64,000 nucleotides of DNA, from the NCBI RefSeq assembly GCF_003855095.1, contig NZ_CP033972.1:868001-932000 (forward strand). Direction: 5' to 3'. Shown here one piece after another: positions 1 to 9,690 of the stretch (position 1 is its first letter; each line of letters starts with the position of its first letter). The position numbers were made by a program, and so were the translations under genes. This DNA comes from Gordonia insulae. GTDB taxonomy: Bacteria; Actinomycetota; Actinomycetes; Mycobacteriales; Mycobacteriaceae. The notes below the pieces were generated by a model. It made no database searches. It saw only the letters and a list, made by a program, of their open reading frames with translations, and was not told the DNA's origin.

Positions 1-358
1 CGAAGACGTCGCGCACCGCTTGCAGAGGAGACGCGATGACGTTGCAATCGCCCACGCGTTCACCGGTATCGGCCAGCGCGATCTCACGGTGCAGTGAGGC
101 CGACATGGTGGCCACGGTGACCCGGTCGACGTCGTCGATGATGGGGGCCTCGGCCAGCGCGTGCACCGTCGCGCGGGCTGCCGCGGTTCTGGCCGCGCAT
201 GCGCCGGGCGAGAAGTCGGTCAGCAGGTGATCGTGGCCGCCGATGCCGATCTCGGTCGCGAACAGTGGGTCGAGGCTCGCCTGATCGGCGAGGTAGGTGT
301 CGGCGAGGCGGTCGACGGCCGTCGGCGTGCGCGGCACCGCACCTCGGTGGTCGGTCAC
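1..358 (-). CDS. DUF885 family protein, N-terminal part (cut by window edge)
   Basis: The minus-strand reading frame from a GTG at 358 stays open to the window edge (about 119 codons). Its translation carries the N-terminal signatures of DUF885 proteins, including GIGGHDHLLTDFSP and NVIASPLQAVRDVF. Full-length members are about 550-600 residues and have a zinc-peptidase-like HExxGHH motif in their C-terminal half, which lies outside this window. The GTG overlaps the stop codon of the upstream zinc-peptidase gene by the sequence GTGA, so the two are probably translationally coupled. The family has no firmly established function; a peptidase role is inferred. The family call is fairly secure, the biochemical role is not. 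Confidence 0.75.
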   Translation of the reverse strand, partial: MTDHRGAVPRTPTAVDRLADTYLADQASLDPLFATEIGIGGHDHLLTDFSPGACAARTAAARATVHALAEAPIIDDVDRVTVATMSASLHREIALADTGERVGDCNVIASPLQAVRDVF

Positions 359-1218
359 AGATCGTTGGTGGCGAACGTGTCGCAGCGACGGGGATCGCCG
401 GCGTCGTAGCCGATCCCGAACCAGCGGGCCCGTTGCTGGGCGGAGCCGTGCGTCCAGCCCTCCGGGTTGGAGTTGGCACCCTGAATGGTGTCGTCGCCGA
501 TCGCCTTGGCGGTCTGGATGACACTCGCGATCTGGTCCTGTGTCAGCGGTTCGAGCATGGCGTCCGGGCCCTTGTCCGCGTGATAGGCCCACACGCCGGC
601 GAGGCAGTCCGCCTGCAATTCGACTCGCACAGATCCCGATTTCGGTCCCTGCGAACCCATCCGGTTGCCCTTCTGCAGCGCGCCGGTCAGGTTCTGCACG
701 TGGTGGCCGTATTCGTGTGCGACGACGTACTCCTGCGCGAGTGGGCCGTCGCTGCCGCCCATCTGCTCGAGCTGGGCGAAGAAGGACGGATCGAAGTACG
801 CGGTCTGGTCGGCGGGACAATAGAAGGGTCCGGTCGCCGAGGTCGCCGGGCCGCATCCGGTGTTGACCGATCCGACAAAGATCTTGGTGTTCGGTGGCGT
901 GTAACCCTGCATCAGATCCGACCAGACGTCGTCGAGGCTGTTGGTGGTGGCGACGATGCGGCAGATGTCGTCGGTGTTGGCCTTCTCGACGTTGCACGAC
1001 TGGATGTGCGCGTCGAGTTCGGATGAGCCCTGGCTGCTCATCGAGCTCCCGGTGCCGGAACCGCCCGTGATGGCGCCCGGGTCGATCCCGAAGAACAAGG
1101 CGATCAGGGTGAACACGAGTCCGGCCCCGCCACCGAGGGCGATGCGGCCCATCCCGCCACCTCCGCCGCCGCCGGACACGTTGCTGGTGTCCAGGGGACC
1201 GCCACCTTGAAAAGTCAT
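355..1218 (-). CDS. ypfJ: YpfJ-type neutral zinc metallopeptidase, membrane anchored
   Basis: A 287-residue protein of the YpfJ/neutral zinc metallopeptidase family. A Gly-rich N-terminus (residues 14-24) precedes one hydrophobic segment at about residues 25-45. The rest of the protein is predicted to lie outside the membrane, and the zinc motif HEYGH is at about residues 168-172. The start at 1218 was chosen over an upstream one because GAGGAG lies 6 nt before this ATG and the translation begins MTFQGGGPLD, as in family members. The gene precedes and overlaps the DUF885 gene (GTGA). Family members are predicted metalloproteases without a defined substrate. A possible minus-strand -10 (TATGCT, complement of 1303-1308) lies about 85 nt upstream. 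Confidence 0.88.
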   Translation of the reverse strand: MTFQGGGPLDTSNVSGGGGGGGMGRIALGGGAGLVFTLIALFFGIDPGAITGGSGTGSSMSSQGSSELDAHIQSCNVEKANTDDICRIVATTNSLDDVWSDLMQGYTPPNTKIFVGSVNTGCGPATSATGPFYCPADQTAYFDPSFFAQLEQMGGSDGPLAQEYVVAHEYGHHVQNLTGALQKGNRMGSQGPKSGSVRVELQADCLAGVWAYHADKGPDAMLEPLTQDQIASVIQTAKAIGDDTIQGANSNPEGWTHGSAQQRARWFGIGYDAGDPRRCDTFATNDL

Positions 1219-1426
1219 GTCGCTCCTCGTCCCGCGTCCATTGGTCCGGCTCAACACGGCCCCGCGGCCCGGTCGGTGATGTCCGGGTTCCGCCCACGGT
1301 CGAGCATATTCGCCCGCACGACGTCGACGTTCCGATCGACGACAATGTCGCGGGTGCGTGTCGCCCGTACCCCCGGCGGGAGGCGTGCGGGCACGGCCGG
1401 GTGCGGTCCGGTGCTGGTCACGAAAG

Positions 1427-1466
1427 TAGGATGAGCCGAGATTCGTCTCGTACCCCCTTGGAAGGA
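1427..1466 (+). promoter_or_regulatory. aspS promoter -10 and ribosome binding site
   Basis: TAGGAT at 1427-1432 fits the actinobacterial TANNNT -10 consensus and would start transcription near 1439. GGAAGGA at 1460-1466 sits 6 nt before the aspS GTG. No convincing -35 is visible, and no T-box leader was recognised in the 215-base gap from 1258 to 1472. Confidence 0.4.
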
Positions 1467-1472
1467 CTCTGA

Positions 1473-3275
1473 GTGCTCCGCACGCATCTCGCCGGTTCGC
1501 TTCGCCGCACCGACGCCTCGCAGACCGTCACCGTCGCCGGTTGGGTCGCCCGTCGTCGCGATCACGGTGGCGTGGTCTTCATCGACCTGCGCGACAGCTC
1601 GGGTCTGGTCCAGGTGGTCTTCCGCGACGAGGCGGTGGCCGAAGCAGCCCACCGACTCCGCGCCGAGTTCTGCGTCGCCGTCACCGGCGTCGTCGAGGAA
1701 CGTCCGGCCGGCAGCGAGAACCCGAACCTGTCCTCGGGCGAGATCGAGATCAACGCGGTCTCCCTCGAGGTGCTCAACGCCTCGGCGCCCCTGCCGTTCC
1801 AGCTCGACGAGACGCCGGGCGAGGAGGCTCGTCTGCACTATCGGTACCTCGACCTGCGCCGGGAGGGTCCGGCGCATGCGCTCCGCCTGCGCTCCAAGGT
1901 CAATGCCGCCGCCCGCGGGGTCCTCGACGACCACGATTTCGTCGAGATCGAGACGCCGACGCTGACCCGCTCGACACCCGAGGGTGCCCGCGACTTCCTG
2001 GTCCCGGCGCGATTGCAGCCGGGGACCTTCTACGCCCTGCCGCAGAGTCCGCAGCTGTTCAAGCAGCTGCTCATGGTCGCGGGGATGGAGCGGTACTACC
2101 AGATCGCGCGCTGCTACCGCGACGAGGATTTCCGCGCCGACCGGCAGCCGGAGTTCACCCAGCTGGACGTCGAGATGAGCTTCGTCGACCAGGACGACGT
2201 GATCGCGCTCGCGGAGCAGATCCTCGTCGCCCTGTGGCAGCTGATCGGTGTGGAGATCACGACCCCGATTCCGCGGATCACCTACGCCGAGGCGATGCGT
2301 CGCTTCGGCAGCGACAAGCCGGACCTGCGTTTCGGCATCGAACTCGTCGAATGCACCGAGTTCTTCGCCGACACTCCGTTCCGCGTGTTCCAGGCGCCCT
2401 ACGTCGGCGCGGTGGTCATGCCCGGCGGCGCGTCCCAGCCGCGTCGTCAGCTCGACGCCTGGCAGGAATGGGCCAAGCAACGCGGTGCCAAGGGGCTGGC
2501 GTATGTGCTCGTCGGTGAAGACGGTGAACTCGGTGGCCCGGTCGCCAAGAACCTCTCCGACGCCGAGCGTGCGGGCCTGGTGGCCCACGTGGGTGCGAAC
2601 CCCGGCGACTGTGTGTTCTTCGCCGCCGGACCGGTGAAGGCGCAACGGGCACTCCTGGGCGCCGCGCGTGGTGAGATCGCGGACCGTCTGGGATTGATCA
2701 AGGACGGGGACTGGGCGTTCACCTGGGTCGTCGATGCGCCGCTGTTCGAGCCGGCCGACGACGCGACCGCCAGTGGTGACGTCGCGGTCGGATCCGGGGC
2801 CTGGACCGCCGTGCACCACGCCTTCACCGCGCCCAAGCCCGAGTCGCTGGACACGCTGGAGACCGATCCCGGTTCCGCACTGGCCTACGCCTACGACATC
2901 GTCTGCAACGGCAACGAGATCGGTGGCGGATCGATCCGTATCCACAGCCGCGAGGTGCAGGAACGGGTCTTCGAGATCATGGGTATCGGCCATGACGAGG
3001 CGCAGGAGAAGTTCGGCTTCCTGCTCGACGCCTTCGCATTCGGCGCCCCGCCGCACGGCGGCATCGCCTTCGGCTGGGACCGGATCACCGCTCTGCTCGC
3101 GGGCCAGAACTCCATCCGTGAGGTGATCGCGTTCCCGAAGTCGGGTGGCGGCGTCGATCCGCTGACCGACGCTCCCGCGGCGATCACCGCGCAACAACGC
3201 AAGGAGTCCGGGATCGACGCCAAGCCGGCCCCGCGCAAGCAGGACGCCGTGGCCGAGGCGCCCTCGGAGTCCTGA
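1473..3275 (+). CDS. aspS: Aspartyl-tRNA synthetase
   Basis: A 600-residue class II synthetase that charges tRNA-Asp. An N-terminal OB-fold anticodon-binding domain (about residues 1-105) is followed by the catalytic domain with motif 2 ([20 protein letters not shown], about 213-232), the bacterial GAD insertion (about 290-420) and motif 3 ([13 protein letters not shown], about 529-541). The start is GTG with a clear Shine-Dalgarno. Related mycobacterial enzymes are non-discriminating and also make Asp-tRNA-Asn for GatCAB; that is plausible here but cannot be read from sequence. It stands as a single transcription unit: a hairpin follows it and the next operon has its own spacing. Confidence 0.97.
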   Translation: MLRTHLAGSLRRTDASQTVTVAGWVARRRDHGGVVFIDLRDSSGLVQVVFRDEAVAEAAHRLRAEFCVAVTGVVEERPAGSENPNLSSGEIEINAVSLEVLNASAPLPFQLDETPGEEARLHYRYLDLRREGPAHALRLRSKVNAAARGVLDDHDFVEIETPTLTRSTPEGARDFLVPARLQPGTFYALPQSPQLFKQLLMVAGMERYYQIARCYRDEDFRADRQPEFTQLDVEMSFVDQDDVIALAEQILVALWQLIGVEITTPIPRITYAEAMRRFGSDKPDLRFGIELVECTEFFADTPFRVFQAPYVGAVVMPGGASQPRRQLDAWQEWAKQRGAKGLAYVLVGEDGELGGPVAKNLSDAERAGLVAHVGANPGDCVFFAAGPVKAQRALLGAARGEIADRLGLIKDGDWAFTWVVDAPLFEPADDATASGDVAVGSGAWTAVHHAFTAPKPESLDTLETDPGSALAYAYDIVCNGNEIGGGSIRIHSREVQERVFEIMGIGHDEAQEKFGFLLDAFAFGAPPHGGIAFGWDRITALLAGQNSIREVIAFPKSGGGVDPLTDAPAAITAQQRKESGIDAKPAPRKQDAVAEAPSES

Positions 3276-3283
3276 TCTCGGCC

Positions 3284-3326
3284 GGTGGCGTGGAGTGTGT
3301 CGGATTCCGCGACGTTCCATGCCACC
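3284..3326 (+). terminator. Hairpin after aspS
   Basis: GGTGGCGTGG at 3284-3293 pairs with CCATGCCACC at 3317-3326 (10 pairs, one G-U). It begins 9 nt after the aspS stop. There is no T tract, which is common for terminator-like hairpins in high-G+C actinobacteria. A terminator role is inferred. Confidence 0.45.
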
Positions 3327-3391
3327 GCGCCACGTATGAGCAAGCCCTCAAACCCGGCACCACGTCGGCATGTGTGATGTGATTTCTGACC

Positions 3392-6300
3392 ATGACGATC
3401 AAGGTGGCCCTCGAGCATCGCACGAGCTACGCGTTCGATCGCGCAGTCAAGATCTTCCCCCACGTGGTGCGACTGCGGCCCGCGCCGCACTCGCGTACAC
3501 CGATCGAGGCGTATTCGCTGAAAGTCGAACCGGCGGAACACTTTCTGAACTGGCAGCAGGACGCATTCAGCAACTACATGGCCCGTCTGGTCTTCCCGGA
3601 GCCGACGACGACCCTCTCGATCGCGGTGAGTCTGGTCGCCGACCTCACCGCGATCAATCCGTTCGACTTCTTCATCGAGGACTGGGCCGAGGACTACGGC
3701 TTCGACTACCCCGATGACCTCCGCAGCGATCTGGAGATCTTCCTCCGGCCCGTCGGCGTGACCGAGGGCGAGTTCGCGGGGGCGGAGGTGCATCCGTCGA
3801 TCGCGGAGTTCGCGGCCGCGCACAAGCCCACCCGCACGATCCGCATCATCGACTTCCTGGTCGCGTTGAACCAGGCGGTACGCGATGCGGTCGGCTACAC
3901 GGTCCGCCTCGAGCAAGGGGTGCAGACGCCCGAGCACACCCTCGCCAGCGCGATCGGCTCGTGCCGTGACTCGGCATGGCTGCTGGTCGCCGTGCTGCGT
4001 GAGCTCGGTCTGGCCGCCCGCTTCGTCTCCGGCTATCTGGTCCAGCTGACCTCCGACATCAAGTCGCTCGACGGCCCGTCCGGACCGGACGCCGACTTCA
4101 CCGACCTGCACGCGTGGACCGAGGTGTATCTCCCGGGCGCGGGCTGGGTGGGCATGGACCCGACGTCGGGTCTGTTCGCCGGCGAGGGGCACATCCCGCT
4201 CGCGGCGACCCCGAACCCCGGTGGGGCGGCGCCCATCACCGGCGCCACCGGCCCGTGCCACGCGACCCTCGACTTCGCCAACACGGTGACCCGATTTCAC
4301 GAGGACCCCCGGGTCACGCTGCCCTACACACCGACCCAGTGGGATCGGGTGCAGGAGTTGGGTGCGGCCCTCGACGACAAGATGGCCGAGAACGACGTCC
4401 GGCTCACGATGGGCGGCGAACCGACCTTCGTCTCCATCGACAACCAGACCGACCCGGAGTGGACGACCGCCGCCGACGGCCCGCACAAGCGGCAACTGGC
4501 CTCGGACCTGGCCGCCCGCCTCAAGGAGGCCTACGCACCGAGCGGGCTCGTCCAGCGCAGTCAGGGCAAGTGGTATCCCGGTGAACCGTTGCCGCGCTGG
4601 CAGATCGCGTTGATGTGGCGTGCCGACGGGCAACCGATCTGGCGGCGGCCCGAACTGCTCGCCGATCCGTGGTCGACCCGCGCGGAGGCCGAGGCGAGTA
4701 TCGCCGTCGAGACCAGCGGGCCCGAGCCGGGCGCCACGGCGTCGTCGGGGACAGCGGAGAAGCTGCTGAGCGCCTTCGCGTCCCGCCTGCGTCTCCCGCA
4801 GTCGCAGGTGATGCCCGCCTACGAGGACCCGCTGGTGCGGCTGCGGGATCTCGCCGCGCTGCCGCCGGGCGACCCCGCCATGGATCCGACGGTCCAGACG
4901 GCTCTGGTCGCCAAACTCGCGGAGGCCGCGGTGGAGGCCGCCGACGCCGACGACGACCTCGAGCCGCCCACCGATTCGACTCCCGCGCGCCGCGCGCTGC
5001 TGGCGAAACTCGAGGAAGGGGTCACGGCACCGACGGCGTTCGTGCTGCCGCTGAGCCGCTCCGAGGACGAGACCGCCTGGCAGAGCGTCCAGTGGACGAC
5101 CCGCCGTGGCCGCCTCGTATTGACCCCGGGCACGTCGCCCGCGGGTCTGCGTCTCCCGCTGAACTCGCTGTCCTGGGGACCGGCCCCGACCGTGTTCGAG
5201 GTCGACCCGTCGATACGTCCGGATCCGCTGCCCGACGATCCGGCCGAGGCGCTGGGCTGGACCGTCAAGGAGATGGACCCCACCGCATTCGTCCCCCGGA
5301 CGGCGCTGGTCGCCGAGGTTCGGGGAGGCATCCCGTACGTGTTCCTGCCGCCGACCGCGGCGCTCGAGGAGTACCTCGCGATCATCGAGATGATCGAGGA
5401 CGCGGCCGCCGAGATCGACACCCCGGTGGTGATCGAGGGCTACGGTCCGCCGTCGGACGGTCGGCTCACGACCCTGACGGTCACCCCCGATCCGGGTGTG
5501 ATCGAGGTGAACATCCAGCCGACCAACAGTTTCGCCGAACAGTCCGAGTTGCTGGACTCGCTCTACGACCACGCGCGACGGGCCAGACTGGGCACCGAGA
5601 CCTTCGACCTCGACGGCAGTCACGGCGGGACCGGCGGCGGCAACCACATCACCCTCGGCGGCCGGACCCCGGCCGACTCGCCGATGCTGCGACGTCCCGA
5701 CCTGCTGGTGTCGATGTTGACCTACTGGCAGCGCCATCCCGCACTGTCGTACCTGTTCTCCGGACGATTCGTCGGCACCACATCGCAGGCACCGCGCGCC
5801 GACGAGGGCCGGGAGTCCTCGCTCTACGAACTGGAGATCGCGTTCGCCGAGATCGACCGGCTCGCGGTGAAGGCGGCCGGTGCAACCGGCGACGGCGCAC
5901 CGCCGAACCCGTGGGTGACCGACCGGGCGTTGCGGCACCTGCTGACCGACATCACCGGCAACACCCATCGCGCAGAGTTCTGCATCGACAAGCTCTACAG
6001 CCCGGATTCGGCCCGTGGCCGCCTGGGGCTGCTGGAACTCCGTGCGTTCGAGATGCCCCCACACCATCGGATGGCGATGGTGCAGTCCCTGCTGGTGCGC
6101 TCGCTGGTGTCGTGGTTCTGGGAGCAGCCCTACCGCGGCCGGTTGATCCGGCACGGCGCCGACCTACACGGCAAGTACCTGTTGCCGCATTACCTCATCG
6201 CCGACATCGCCGCGGTCGCCGAGGAGCTACGCGAGGCGGGCTATCCGTTCGACACCGCGTGGCTCGACCCGTTCACCGAGTTCCGCTTCCCACGGTTGGG

Positions 6301-6862
6301 CACCGTGCAGATCCGTGACCACGAGGTGGAACTGCGTGGTGCGATCGAGCCGTGGAACACCCTGGGTGAGGAATCCACCGGCACCGGTACCGCCCGCTAC
6401 GTCGATTCCTCGATCGAGCGCGTGCAGGTCCGCGTACTCGGCGGCGACGACGATCGGTTCCTGCTCACCTGCAACGGTTTCCCGATCCCGCTGCGGCCGA
6501 CCGGTCGCACCGGCGAGCAGGTCGCCGGAATCCGGTTCCGGGCGTGGCAACCGCCGAGTGCCCTGCACCCGTCGATCAGCATCGACACCCCGCTGACCTT
6601 CGACCTCGTCGACACCGTGTCGGAGCGGTCGGTGGGTGGGGCGACCTATCACGTCGTCCATCCCGGCGGACGCTCCTATGACCGGCCGCCGGTCAACGCG
6701 GTGGAGGCGGAGTCCCGGCGCAACGGACGATTCGAGGCGACCGGGCACACCAGCGGTGCGGTCGACGTCGGGCTGCTGCGGGAACGGCAGGCCCGGATCG
6801 CCATCGACTCCGGGGTACCGGCGATCCTCGATCTGCGCCGGGCACGTACAGTTCTCCGGTGA
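3392..6862 (+). CDS. Transglutaminase-like protease domain fused to DUF2126
   Basis: A 1156-residue cytoplasmic protein with no signal peptide. Residues about 1-300 hold the N-terminal beta-sandwich and transglutaminase core of this family. The catalytic triad is visible as Cys in GSCRDSAWLL (about 191), His in DLHAWTEVY (about 240) and Asp in MDPTSG (about 256). From about residue 310 onward it is the long DUF2126 module, which ends near the C-terminus. Similar proteins (for example Rv2566 in M. tuberculosis) sit with ATP-grasp/alpha-E genes. The 3' end overlaps the next gene by GTGA. Such proteins are predicted to make or cleave amide bonds in peptides, but no substrate is known. No clear Shine-Dalgarno precedes the ATG. 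Confidence 0.88.
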   Translation: MTIKVALEHRTSYAFDRAVKIFPHVVRLRPAPHSRTPIEAYSLKVEPAEHFLNWQQDAFSNYMARLVFPEPTTTLSIAVSLVADLTAINPFDFFIEDWAEDYGFDYPDDLRSDLEIFLRPVGVTEGEFAGAEVHPSIAEFAAAHKPTRTIRIIDFLVALNQAVRDAVGYTVRLEQGVQTPEHTLASAIGSCRDSAWLLVAVLRELGLAARFVSGYLVQLTSDIKSLDGPSGPDADFTDLHAWTEVYLPGAGWVGMDPTSGLFAGEGHIPLAATPNPGGAAPITGATGPCHATLDFANTVTRFHEDPRVTLPYTPTQWDRVQELGAALDDKMAENDVRLTMGGEPTFVSIDNQTDPEWTTAADGPHKRQLASDLAARLKEAYAPSGLVQRSQGKWYPGEPLPRWQIALMWRADGQPIWRRPELLADPWSTRAEAEASIAVETSGPEPGATASSGTAEKLLSAFASRLRLPQSQVMPAYEDPLVRLRDLAALPPGDPAMDPTVQTALVAKLAEAAVEAADADDDLEPPTDSTPARRALLAKLEEGVTAPTAFVLPLSRSEDETAWQSVQWTTRRGRLVLTPGTSPAGLRLPLNSLSWGPAPTVFEVDPSIRPDPLPDDPAEALGWTVKEMDPTAFVPRTALVAEVRGGIPYVFLPPTAALEEYLAIIEMIEDAAAEIDTPVVIEGYGPPSDGRLTTLTVTPDPGVIEVNIQPTNSFAEQSELLDSLYDHARRARLGTETFDLDGSHGGTGGGNHITLGGRTPADSPMLRRPDLLVSMLTYWQRHPALSYLFSGRFVGTTSQAPRADEGRESSLYELEIAFAEIDRLAVKAAGATGDGAPPNPWVTDRALRHLLTDITGNTHRAEFCIDKLYSPDSARGRLGLLELRAFEMPPHHRMAMVQSLLVRSLVSWFWEQPYRGRLIRHGADLHGKYLLPHYLIADIAAVAEELREAGYPFDTAWLDPFTEFRFPRLGTVQIRDHEVELRGAIEPWNTLGEESTGTGTARYVDSSIERVQVRVLGGDDDRFLLTCNGFPIPLRPTGRTGEQVAGIRFRAWQPPSALHPSISIDTPLTFDLVDTVSERSVGGATYHVVHPGGRSYDRPPVNAVEAESRRNGRFEATGHTSGAVDVGLLRERQARIAIDSGVPAILDLRRARTVLR

Positions 6863-9690
6863 TTGTTTCGTCGGACAGGGGCGAGCGTAGCGACGGGGAG
6901 TTTGCCGGCGAGCGTAGCGACGGGGAGTTTGTCGGCGAGCGTAGCGACGGGGAATCTGCCGGCGCCGTCGACGGCGCCCTGCCCGCGGTCTTCGAGCGTT
7001 ACCGTCCCGACGGATCCGCATTGTTCGACCTCGATGGTTGGGGTGCAGGTGCCCCGGCGCCGGTCGCTGCGGCGCGCCCGTTCGACGAGATGCTGGACGG
7101 TTCGGGACGGACACGGACCGCGTGGAACGATCTGGTCGCCGGATACGCCGCCCGCGGAGATGCGCGGCTGAGCACGGCGGCGGCCCGCCTGGCCACCGCG
7201 GTCACCGACGAGGGCGTCGTCTACAACCAGTACGAGAACGGACAGACCGTCGCCCGGGGCTGGCAGGTCGATCCGGTCCCGCTGATCATCGACGGCACCG
7301 AGTGGTCGGAGCTGGAGAAGGCCGTCACCCAGCGCTCGATGCTGCTCGACCTGCTGCTGCGCGACCTCTACCGCGATCAGAAGACGATCCGATCGGGCCT
7401 GATCCCGCCCGAGATGATCTACGGCCATCCCGGCTACATCCGTAAGGCCGCCCGCCTCGAGGTGCCCGGCCCGCACGCGTTGTTCCTGCACGCCCTCGAC
7501 CTCGGTCGCGCGCCCGACGGTCGGTTCGAGGCCTACGCCGACCGAACCCAGGCGCCCTCGGGCATCGGCTTCGCCATCGTCGATCGGCGGTTGCTCTCGC
7601 GGACGTTCCCGCAGCTGTTCCAGGCCTGCGCCCCGCGGCCGATGACGACCTTCGCCGGTACGCTCCGGCTCGCCCTGTTCGACTACGCCCCACCCGGCGT
7701 CGACGACCCGACGGTGGCGGTGCTCAGTCCGGGCAGCATGTCCGAGACCGCCTTCGATCAGGCATATCTCGCGTCCGTCCTCGGGTTCCCACTCGTCGAG
7801 GGCGCCGACCTCACCGTGCGCGACGGCATCGTCTACATGCGATCGCTGGGCAAATACAAGCGCGTCGACGTCCTGCTCCGCCGACTGGACGCCGATTACG
7901 CGGACCCGCTGGATCTGCGTACCGATTCGCGGCTCGGGGTGGCCGGGCTCGTGGAGTCGATCTCGCGCGGCAACGTCACCGTGGTGAACACGTTGGGCAG
8001 CGGTCTGCTGGAGAACCCGGCACTGCACACGGTGCTGGAGAAGCTCGCACCGGTCCTGCTCGACGAGGAGCTCGCGCTGCCGTCGGTGCCCACCCTGTGG
8101 GCCGGCGACGATCTGCAGCGCGGCAAGATCCTCGCCGACCTCGACGATCTGGTGCTGTCGAACTTCCGGACCGGCGAGGAGGTGGTGGTGCCGATGATCG
8201 ACGCGACCGCACGCGCCGGGCTTTCCGCCCGCATCGAAGCACAGACCTGGCAGTGGGTCGCCCGGACACTGCGGCCGTATTCGGTCGCGCCGTCGATGAC
8301 GCCCGGCCGCTTCGGGTCGCCGCCGCCCGGTGTGGTGCGGGCGGCACCAGTCGGGATGCGGGCGTTCAGTGTCGCGCAGGGACCCACCTACGCGGTGATG
8401 CCGGGCGGTCTGGGTGCGGTCCTGGCCGACGGTGTCGGCGGGTCGGCACAGCGCACGGTTGCGGCCAAGGACATCTGGGTGACCAGCGCCGACGTCGGGG
8501 GACATGTCTCCCGCAAATCGAGCACGCGCGTGCCCGCCACCGACGAATCGATGGTGCGTCGTCCCGGTCGCGCCCCGCGCATCGAATACTCCGACATCGC
8601 CGCCGCGGCCAGCCCGCGTGTCCTGGCCGATCTCTTCTGGTTCGGGCGATACGGGGAGCGCGTGGAGTCGACGACCCGGTTGGCCAAGGTGGCCCGCGAG
8701 CGCTATCAGGAGGTCCAGTACCGCCCGTGGATGAGCGGCACCGCGGCGGTGCCGTTGGTGCTGCACGCGGCGGCGGTCGTGACCGGCATCTCCGGCTATC
8801 TCGCCACCGCCGACCTCACGCCCGATCATGACGAGCGACCGGCCGCTCCCGACCGCGTCGACGACGCGATCACCAAGATCACCGACCTGACGGTGGCGCG
8901 CGCGGTTCCCGGGACCATCGCGCATTCGGTCGACCGCCTGGTCACCACGGCGCGGGCGGTGCGCGACCAGATGTCCACCAGTACGTGGATGGTCCTGGCC
9001 CCGGTGGAACGTGCGATCGAGGAGCTCGCCACACACGCACGGGCGAGCCGTGCGGACGGCGACGAGACCGCCCTCGATCTGGGCACCGATCTCGGTCACG
9101 CACACGACGAGGTGCTGCACGGCGTCCTCGCACTGGCGGGCCTGCAGGCCGAGTCGATGGTGCACGACGCCGGGTGGCTGTACATGGACGTCGGCCGGCG
9201 CATCGAACGCGCGTTGACTCTCGCCGACCTGACCCGCGCGCTGTTCGTCGAGCACCGCGAGAACGAGGTCGAGCAGGCGCTCCTGGAGTCCTACCTCGTC
9301 GCCAACGAGTCGTCGGTGATCTACCGCAGGCGCAACCGGGGTCTCTACCAGTTCGACGCCGTCGGTCAGCTGCTGTTCTTCGACGAGTCCAATCCCCGGT
9401 CGCTGACCTATCAGCTCACCCGGATGCGGACCGACCTCGTGTCCTTGCCCGACGAGCTGAAGTCGGCGGGCGCCGAACGCGTCGTCGAGGAGATGATCGC
9501 CGAACTGAGGCGCTCGGATCCGGAGGACCTCGCGGCGGTCAACTCCGCGGGTCGTCGGGCCGAGCTCGACGACCTCATGTCGGCGCTCGCCGCCGGCGCT
9601 CGCGAACTGTCCGACATCCTGACCCGCACCCGGTTCGCGCCGCCGCGGCAGGCGCAGCCGATCTGGGGCGGGGGAGGCGACACACCGTGA
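6859..9690 (+). CDS. Circularly permuted ATP-grasp plus alpha-E domain protein
   Basis: A 943-residue two-module protein. Residues about 85-560 match circularly permuted type 2 ATP-grasp proteins (QYENGQTVARGWQVDPVP, SPGSMSETAFDQAYLA and NTLGSGLLENPALH are visible). Residues about 585-935 match the alpha-E domain (ADLFWFGRYGERVE). The two parts are separate genes in many bacteria and fused here. ATP-grasp enzymes join a carboxylate to an amine; with the flanking transglutaminases this suggests a peptide ligation/cleavage pair, an inference. The start is a GTG overlapping the previous stop (GTGA). Residues 8-34 are three copies of a 9-residue unit like GERSDGEFA, encoded by a tandem DNA repeat and absent from the conserved core, so translation could also start further in. 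Confidence 0.88.
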   Translation: MIVSSDRGERSDGEFAGERSDGEFVGERSDGESAGAVDGALPAVFERYRPDGSALFDLDGWGAGAPAPVAAARPFDEMLDGSGRTRTAWNDLVAGYAARGDARLSTAAARLATAVTDEGVVYNQYENGQTVARGWQVDPVPLIIDGTEWSELEKAVTQRSMLLDLLLRDLYRDQKTIRSGLIPPEMIYGHPGYIRKAARLEVPGPHALFLHALDLGRAPDGRFEAYADRTQAPSGIGFAIVDRRLLSRTFPQLFQACAPRPMTTFAGTLRLALFDYAPPGVDDPTVAVLSPGSMSETAFDQAYLASVLGFPLVEGADLTVRDGIVYMRSLGKYKRVDVLLRRLDADYADPLDLRTDSRLGVAGLVESISRGNVTVVNTLGSGLLENPALHTVLEKLAPVLLDEELALPSVPTLWAGDDLQRGKILADLDDLVLSNFRTGEEVVVPMIDATARAGLSARIEAQTWQWVARTLRPYSVAPSMTPGRFGSPPPGVVRAAPVGMRAFSVAQGPTYAVMPGGLGAVLADGVGGSAQRTVAAKDIWVTSADVGGHVSRKSSTRVPATDESMVRRPGRAPRIEYSDIAAAASPRVLADLFWFGRYGERVESTTRLAKVARERYQEVQYRPWMSGTAAVPLVLHAAAVVTGISGYLATADLTPDHDERPAAPDRVDDAITKITDLTVARAVPGTIAHSVDRLVTTARAVRDQMSTSTWMVLAPVERAIEELATHARASRADGDETALDLGTDLGHAHDEVLHGVLALAGLQAESMVHDAGWLYMDVGRRIERALTLADLTRALFVEHRENEVEQALLESYLVANESSVIYRRRNRGLYQFDAVGQLLFFDESNPRSLTYQLTRMRTDLVSLPDELKSAGAERVVEEMIAELRRSDPEDLAAVNSAGRRAELDDLMSALAAGARELSDILTRTRFAPPRQAQPIWGGGGDTP
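6880..6960 (+). repeat. Three tandem 27-bp repeats inside the ATP-grasp gene start
   Basis: Three head-to-tail 27-bp units lie at 6880-6906, 6907-6933 and 6934-6960. Unit 2 differs from unit 1 by one base and unit 3 by two. Each holds the core GAGCGTAGCGACGGGGA. Because 27 is a multiple of three, they add 9 residues per copy in frame. Short GAGCG-AGCGA repeats are scattered through many actinobacterial genomes. Here they occupy the extreme N-terminal coding region, just after the overlap with the previous gene. Confidence 0.95.

Noticed and set aside
1258..1472. T-box leader before aspS (also considered before alaS at 13418-13593)
   Set aside because: Neither gap contains the conserved T-box sequence or an intrinsic terminator/antiterminator pair.
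1251..6154. Long antisense reading frames opposite aspS and the transglutaminase gene (up to 1087 residues)
   Set aside because: They are full of Arg, Gly and His low-complexity sequence, match no family, and mirror the codon periodicity of the recognised plus-strand genes. Such frames are expected in high-G+C DNA.
6880..6960. Repeat array considered as a CRISPR
   Set aside because: The units are contiguous without spacers, few in number, and in frame within a gene.
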